Source: Oscillospiraceae bacterium (GTDB lineage: Bacteria > Bacillota > Clostridia > Christensenellales > Aristaeellaceae). Taken from it: 10,496 nucleotides of DNA. Of the stretch, positions 6,846-10,496 are shown one piece after another. The position numbers and the translations under genes were made by a program. The notes below the pieces were generated by a model. That model searched no databases. It saw only the letters and a list, made by a program, of their open reading frames with translations, and had not been told where the DNA came from. The DNA lies in NCBI GenBank assembly GCA_031266295.1, contig JAISBH010000230.1, positions 1 to 10,496 of the forward strand, read 5' to 3'. Every line of letters begins with the position of its first letter. Position 1 is the first letter of the stretch.

Positions 6846-6908
6846 GCTGATGGTGTTTAGGAGGCTCCGTCTCTTTGGCGTTCTGTCAGTTTTGTGGAGG
6901 TAGCCGCT

Positions 6909-8465
6909 GTGCTCGAGCTGTTGTCTATGCAGTCCATAACTAAGGAATTTCCAGGTGTGCGCGCGCTGTCGGGCGTCAACCTTGCCGTGCGCGAGGGCGA
7001 TATTCACGGCGTCGTCGGCGAGAATGGCGCGGGTAAATCCACCCTCATGAATATACTCTCCGGCATTTACCCTTATGGTTCCTACGAAGGCCGGTTCTTC
7101 TTCAGCGGCGAAGAGTGCCGCTTCCACTCCATCGCCGACTCCGAACGCAAGGGTATCGTCATTATTCACCAGGAACTCGCGCTTGTACCATACCTATCCA
7201 TCGCCGAGAATATGTTCCTGGGCAACGAACAATCCTCGCGCGGGGTCATACGCTGGGACGATACCTACCGCAAGGCTGAAGAACATCTGCGCACCGTCGG
7301 GCTGATGGAGAATACCCACACCCTCATCAAGGACATCGGCGTAGGTAAACAGCAGCTAGTCGAGATCGCCAAAGCCTTGACCAAGAACGTCAAACTCCTC
7401 ATACTCGACGAACCCACATCCTCACTCAACGAGCGTGACGCGCATAAGCTGCTCGACATGCTCCTGGACTTCAAGCGCACCCGAGGAATTACGTCCATCA
7501 TCATCTCGCACAAACTGAACGAAATTGCGTACGTATCCGACCGCATCACCGTTCTTCGCGACGGCATGACCATCGAAACCCTTGAAAAGGACAAGGACGA
7601 CATCACCGAAAACCGCATCATCCACGGCATGGTCGGGCGGGATATGTCCCAGCGATACCCTTCGCGTAAACCTTGCGTCCGGAACGACGTCGCGTTGCGC
7701 GCCTCCCACTGGAACGTTTACCACCCACTCTTCACTGAAAAGAAACTTGTAGACGACGTGTCAATCAATGTTCGCCGGGGAGAGGTCGTCGGGATGTACG
7801 GCTTGATAGGCGCGGGTCGTACTGAACTGGCGATGTCAATATTCGGCAGGGCATACGGCGCGCACATTACCGGAGAACTCATGAAAGACGGCAAGCCTGT
7901 CGAATTGACGTCAATACCAAAGGCGATCAAGACGGGATTCGCGTACATCACCGAAGATCGCAAACAAGACGGACTTATTCTGCCGTTCTCAATACTGCGC
8001 AACCTTACTCTGGCTAGTATGCAGTCGGTCAGCAGTCACGGCGTGATCGACGCCGATCTCGAGCGAACCGGCGCCGCCGATACAAAGGAGCGCCTTAACG
8101 TCAAGGCCCCCAATATCGAGCAGCAAGCGGGCAATCTCTCGGGCGGGAACCAGCAGAAGGTGCTTCTGGGTAAATGGGTGTTCGCCAAACCGGATATACT
8201 GATGCTGGATGAGCCTACGCGCGGCGTCGACGTCGGCGCCAAGTACGAGATATATAAGATAATCAATGAACTGGCCGAACAGGGCAAGGCAATATTGCTT
8301 ATATCGTCCGAATTGCCGGAGATACTGGGCATGTGCGACCGCGTGTATGTGATGCACGAAGGCCGCCTGATCGCCGAATACCAGACCAGCGAGGCGACCC
8401 AGGAGCGGATCATGTCCGACATCCTCGCCACCGAACGCGAAAAAAGCGCAGCCGAAACCGCATAA
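6909..8465 (+). CDS. mmsA: Multiple-monosaccharide ABC transporter ATP-binding protein (MmsA/GguA/XylG family)
   Basis: 518 residues, the normal length for fused double-ATPase sugar importer proteins (MglA, RbsA, XylG). The first domain has Walker A GENGAGKS near residue 37, Q-loop HQELALVP, a family-typical degenerate signature (GVGKQQLVEIAKAL), Walker B LLILDEPTSSLNE and the ISHK H-loop. The second has the degenerate P-loop GLIGAGRTEL, LSGGNQQKV signature and ILMLDEPTRGVDVG. Wording such as GIVIIHQELALVPYLSIAENMFLGNE and the YGSYEG stretch places it with GguA/MmsA. It powers uptake of sugars such as xylose, arabinose, galactose or glucose from the inner face of the membrane. The start chosen is GTG at 6909, with GGAGG 8 nt upstream; an in-frame GTG at 6894 would overlap that site. 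It is followed after 30 nt by its permease. Confidence 0.93.
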   Translation: MLELLSMQSITKEFPGVRALSGVNLAVREGDIHGVVGENGAGKSTLMNILSGIYPYGSYEGRFFFSGEECRFHSIADSERKGIVIIHQELALVPYLSIAENMFLGNEQSSRGVIRWDDTYRKAEEHLRTVGLMENTHTLIKDIGVGKQQLVEIAKALTKNVKLLILDEPTSSLNERDAHKLLDMLLDFKRTRGITSIIISHKLNEIAYVSDRITVLRDGMTIETLEKDKDDITENRIIHGMVGRDMSQRYPSRKPCVRNDVALRASHWNVYHPLFTEKKLVDDVSINVRRGEVVGMYGLIGAGRTELAMSIFGRAYGAHITGELMKDGKPVELTSIPKAIKTGFAYITEDRKQDGLILPFSILRNLTLASMQSVSSHGVIDADLERTGAADTKERLNVKAPNIEQQAGNLSGGNQQKVLLGKWVFAKPDILMLDEPTRGVDVGAKYEIYKIINELAEQGKAILLISSELPEILGMCDRVYVMHEGRLIAEYQTSEATQERIMSDILATEREKSAAETA

Positions 8466-8495
8466 TACCATATCAGTTTGCTGGAGGTAAAGCCC

Positions 8496-9770
8496 ATGAG
8501 TCAGACTATTGCCGCTGAAAAGAAGAACGCGTCGTTCGTCGGCATACTGCGCCAGTATATGATGCTGCTGATTCTCGCCGTCATCATCGTATTCTTCCAG
8601 ATCGTGACGGACGGGAAGATGCTCAACCCGATGAATGTATCGAACGTTATTTTCCAGAACGCTTATGTCGTTATACTTGCGTGTGGTATGCTGCTATGCA
8701 TCCTCACCGGCGGGAATATCGACCTGTCGGTTGGCTCGGTGGTCGCCGTAGTCAGCGCGTGCGCGGGCACGTTCATCATATCCTGGAAGTGGAACCCATA
8801 CTTGTCGATGCTACTGTGCCTGCTGATCTCCATAGGCATTGGCATGTTCCAGGGGTTTTGGATAGCGTACTGCCGCATTCCGCCGTTTATCATGACGCTG
8901 GTAGGTATGCTGTTCTTCAGGGGCTTGACGCTTCGGATACTGAACGGGATGACGCTCGCGCCGTTTCCGCAAGGGTTACTGAAGTTCTCGACAGGGTTCG
9001 TGTTCGCCGGCGATCCTCTGGGGGGACTGTTGGGCGGTGCGGATGGGGCTAAACTGTTCGGATTGCGCAATGTGACATGCTTTGCGACGGGTGTGTTGCT
9101 GGCCGCCGCTTATGTTGCGATAACGTTTGTAGGGTACTCGAGCCGCAAGCGCAAGGGATATTCGGTCGAGGGATTCCTGGGGCTGCTGATCCGCACGCTT
9201 ATCGTTTGCGCGGCGATTATCGCGTTGTTCTACCTGCTGGCCGGATACAGGGGCGTGCCGACCGTGCTCGTTACGCTGGGTGTAATCCTGCTGGTATATT
9301 CATTCCTTACCACGAATACCGTAATGGGACGACACCTGTACGCTCTGGGCGGCAATGAGAAGGCCGCGCGGCTGTCAGGCGTCAAGACAAAGCGCATGAT
9401 GTTCCTAGCGTATACGAACATGAGCTTCCTGGCGGGAGTCGCGGCGCTAGTGTTCTCCGCAAGGCTAAACTCCGCCGCGCCTCAGACCGGTTCGGGGTTT
9501 GAGATGGACGCGATAGCGGCGTGCTTCATCGGCGGCGCGTCGGCGTACGGAGGCGTGGGTACGATAGGAGGCGCGCTGGTAGGCGGGTTGATAATGGGGA
9601 TACTGAACAACGGCATGTCGATCATGGGACTCAAGACCGATACACAACAGATGATAAAGCCGCTGGTGCTGCTGGCCGCCGTCGCGCTGGACGTGATCCC
9701 CAAACAACGCGTGCTCGATCCGCTGCTAGACAGGATACGTTTGAGGAAGCGCGTGAACGTAAGCGCCTGA
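8496..9770 (+). CDS. mmsB: Multiple-monosaccharide ABC transporter permease (MmsB/GguB family)
   Basis: 424 residues of mostly hydrophobic segments. Being longer than RbsC-type permeases, it has the mid-protein stretch with a basic loop (SSRKRKGYSVEGFLG) typical of GguB and XylH. The C-terminal half carries the family motif GRHLYALGGNEKAARLSGVK and then FIGGASAYGGVGTIGGALVG, seen in MglC/RbsC/XylH. It forms the membrane channel with the preceding ATPase. The start chosen is ATG at 8496, since GGAGG ends 8 nt before it; an in-frame TTG at 8478 lies upstream of that site and is unlikely. No substrate-binding protein gene adjoins it, unlike the usual chvE-gguA-gguB order; a sulfoxide reductase gene follows after 37 nt with no terminator between. 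Confidence 0.93.
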   Translation: MSQTIAAEKKNASFVGILRQYMMLLILAVIIVFFQIVTDGKMLNPMNVSNVIFQNAYVVILACGMLLCILTGGNIDLSVGSVVAVVSACAGTFIISWKWNPYLSMLLCLLISIGIGMFQGFWIAYCRIPPFIMTLVGMLFFRGLTLRILNGMTLAPFPQGLLKFSTGFVFAGDPLGGLLGGADGAKLFGLRNVTCFATGVLLAAAYVAITFVGYSSRKRKGYSVEGFLGLLIRTLIVCAAIIALFYLLAGYRGVPTVLVTLGVILLVYSFLTTNTVMGRHLYALGGNEKAARLSGVKTKRMMFLAYTNMSFLAGVAALVFSARLNSAAPQTGSGFEMDAIAACFIGGASAYGGVGTIGGALVGGLIMGILNNGMSIMGLKTDTQQMIKPLVLLAAVALDVIPKQRVLDPLLDRIRLRKRVNVSA

Positions 9771-9807
9771 ATATGGATTATGTTATTTAGTACGGAGGTA
9801 TGACGAG

Positions 9808-10317
9808 ATGCTGCCCGAGATTCGCTTCATTACCGGACAGGAACGCAATAGCCAGATGGAGATTGTGATTGAGGACACGCTAGCGGAGGAGAACGATCCG
9901 CTGGCCGCGCTGGCCACGGTGTCGGCGTATATATTCGCGTTCATGGAACGCTTGAACTGGGTTGGGTTCTATATCGCGAGAGGTGATACGCTGGTGGTAG
10001 GGCCGTACCAGGGACAGCCCGCGTGCGTACGAATACCGTTTGGGAAGGGTGTATGCGGCGCGGCCGCAGCGGAACGCAGGGCGATCCGGGTAGACGAGGT
10101 AGGAATGTTCCCAGGGTACATCTCGTGCGATTCGTCGACGCGCAGCGAACTGGTCGCGCCGATCATCATTGGCGGCAAGCTGTTTGGCGTGCTTGATCTG
10201 GATAGTCCGGAACCGGCGCGATTCAGCGAGGACGACCTGCGGATGATACAGCGCATAGCGAACCTGGTGGCAAAGGCCGTCGCAAGGTCCGCGACGCTGG
10301 AGCCTGCGCTGGTATAG
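9808..10317 (+). CDS. msrC: Free methionine-(R)-sulfoxide reductase (fRMsr, GAF-domain)
   Basis: 169 residues, essentially a single GAF domain, normal for this family (E. coli MsrC/YebR). It reduces free L-methionine-(R)-sulfoxide to methionine in the cytosol, using cysteines recycled by thioredoxin. All three family cysteines are present in context: Cys73 (PACVRIPFGK), Cys83 (GVCGAAAAE) and Cys107 (ISCDSSTRSE). Their spacing of 10 and 24 equals that of Cys84, Cys94 and Cys118 in E. coli. The aromatic WVGFYI stretch and the GVLDLDSP end of the GAF fold are also seen. GGAGG lies 9 nt before the ATG. It appears to be the third gene of the mmsAB operon; a link of this oxidative-repair enzyme with sugar uptake is not obvious and may just be co-transcription. 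Confidence 0.93.
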   Translation: MLPEIRFITGQERNSQMEIVIEDTLAEENDPLAALATVSAYIFAFMERLNWVGFYIARGDTLVVGPYQGQPACVRIPFGKGVCGAAAAERRAIRVDEVGMFPGYISCDSSTRSELVAPIIIGGKLFGVLDLDSPEPARFSEDDLRMIQRIANLVAKAVARSATLEPALV

Positions 10318-10334
10318 CATTTTTAGAATTGCTG

Positions 10335-10496
10335 GCGCCTTCGGGAGGAACCCTTTTGCCGCCGGGGAACGCCCCCTCTGCCGCTGCGGCGGCATCTCCC
10401 CCTAGGGGGGCGATGAGGGCTGTTGGTTTCGGCGCGGTTTGCAAGCAACGTTACCACGGTACCCCGTCCTTCCTCCCATATCGCCCCCTTCGGGGG
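10335..10496. repeat. GC-rich hairpin-dense intergenic stretch, probable repeat element (cut by window end)
   Basis: No gene is supported here. Successive stems are visible: GGGG-AACG-CCCC (10364-10375), TGCCGC-TGCG-GCGGCA (10379-10394), the perfect palindrome CCCCCTAGGGGG (10398-10409), and CCCCC-TTCG-GGGG at the window end (10484-10496), a UUCG-type tetraloop stem. GGGGGCGAT (10406-10414) also pairs with ATCGCCCCC (10480-10488), framing a 65-nt segment. Such layout resembles REP/BIME-like intergenic elements and could also end transcription of the upstream operon, although no hairpin plus T-run is present. Copy number cannot be seen from one window. Confidence 0.45.

Larger units (their letters stand above)
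6150..6908. other. Divergent intergenic region with promoters, palindromes and a gene remnant
   Basis: About 760 nt separate the two divergent operons and I find no convincing intact gene here. The part from 6181 to 6530 is AT-rich and holds the candidate leftward promoters, a DnaA-box 9-mer and palindromes. One palindrome is the 13-mer TATAATCATTATA at 6482-6494, and there is a small GC stem at 6446-6464 without a T-run. The part from about 6537 to 6740 is GC-rich like coding DNA and contains the xylose-isomerase-like fragment. The part from 6750 on is the mmsA promoter and leader. Confidence 0.7.

Noticed and set aside
6875..6943. Possible 22-codon leader peptide (TTG start, GGAGG at 6860-6864) overlapping the mmsA start
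   Set aside because: The non-ATG start and 10-nt spacing are weak evidence and the peptide shows no attenuation-type codon run; kept only as a note.
10223..10444. 73-codon minus-strand open frame covering the GC-rich right edge
   Set aside because: The low-complexity Ala/Pro/Gly translation arises from the hairpin repeats and it overlaps the end of the fRMsr gene; no coding evidence.

Overview
The window reads as a carbohydrate-import locus of a moderately GC-rich Gram-positive-type bacterium. It is probably a member of the Clostridia, for example a gut or fibre-degrading lineage. The reasons are strong GGAGG ribosome binding sites before every gene, an LplB/LplC-type importer without its own ATPase, an MmsA/MmsB (GguA/GguB) monosaccharide importer, and Firmicute-like wording in the proteins. 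No rRNA or marker gene is present, so the taxonomic call is inference.

Two divergent transcription units leave a long intergenic region (about 6150-6908). The leftward unit (minus strand) is permease LplB-type (5211-6149), permease LplC-type (4325-5197), solute-binding protein (2692-4251), then an 853-residue cytosolic protein of unknown function (55-2616). That protein has a jelly-roll / alpha-helical toroid / beta-sandwich layout like polysaccharide lyases and related enzymes. The simplest reading is import of an oligosaccharide followed by its cleavage inside the cell. The binding-protein gene is flanked by two perfect hairpins (4300-4325 and 2641-2670), which may set its expression apart from its neighbours.

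The rightward unit (plus strand) is the double-domain sugar ATPase MmsA (6909-8465), its permease MmsB (8496-9770) and a free methionine-(R)-sulfoxide reductase with all three family cysteines (9808-10317). The usual ChvE-type binding protein of this transporter is absent from the window. A good extended -10 promoter (6750-6779) and a structured leader (6787-6845) lie before mmsA.

The intergenic region also holds a roughly 90-bp minus-strand stretch whose translation resembles an internal piece of xylose isomerase (XylA), probably a decayed gene fragment. It further holds candidate leftward promoters, operator-like palindromes sharing TGAAC/GTTCA half-sites, and one perfect DnaA-box 9-mer. 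The right edge (about 10335-10496) is a GC-rich, hairpin-dense stretch that looks like an intergenic repeat element. I see no mobile element genes, tRNA, rRNA or CRISPR array. The most worthwhile unknown is the 853-residue putative saccharide-cleaving enzyme.
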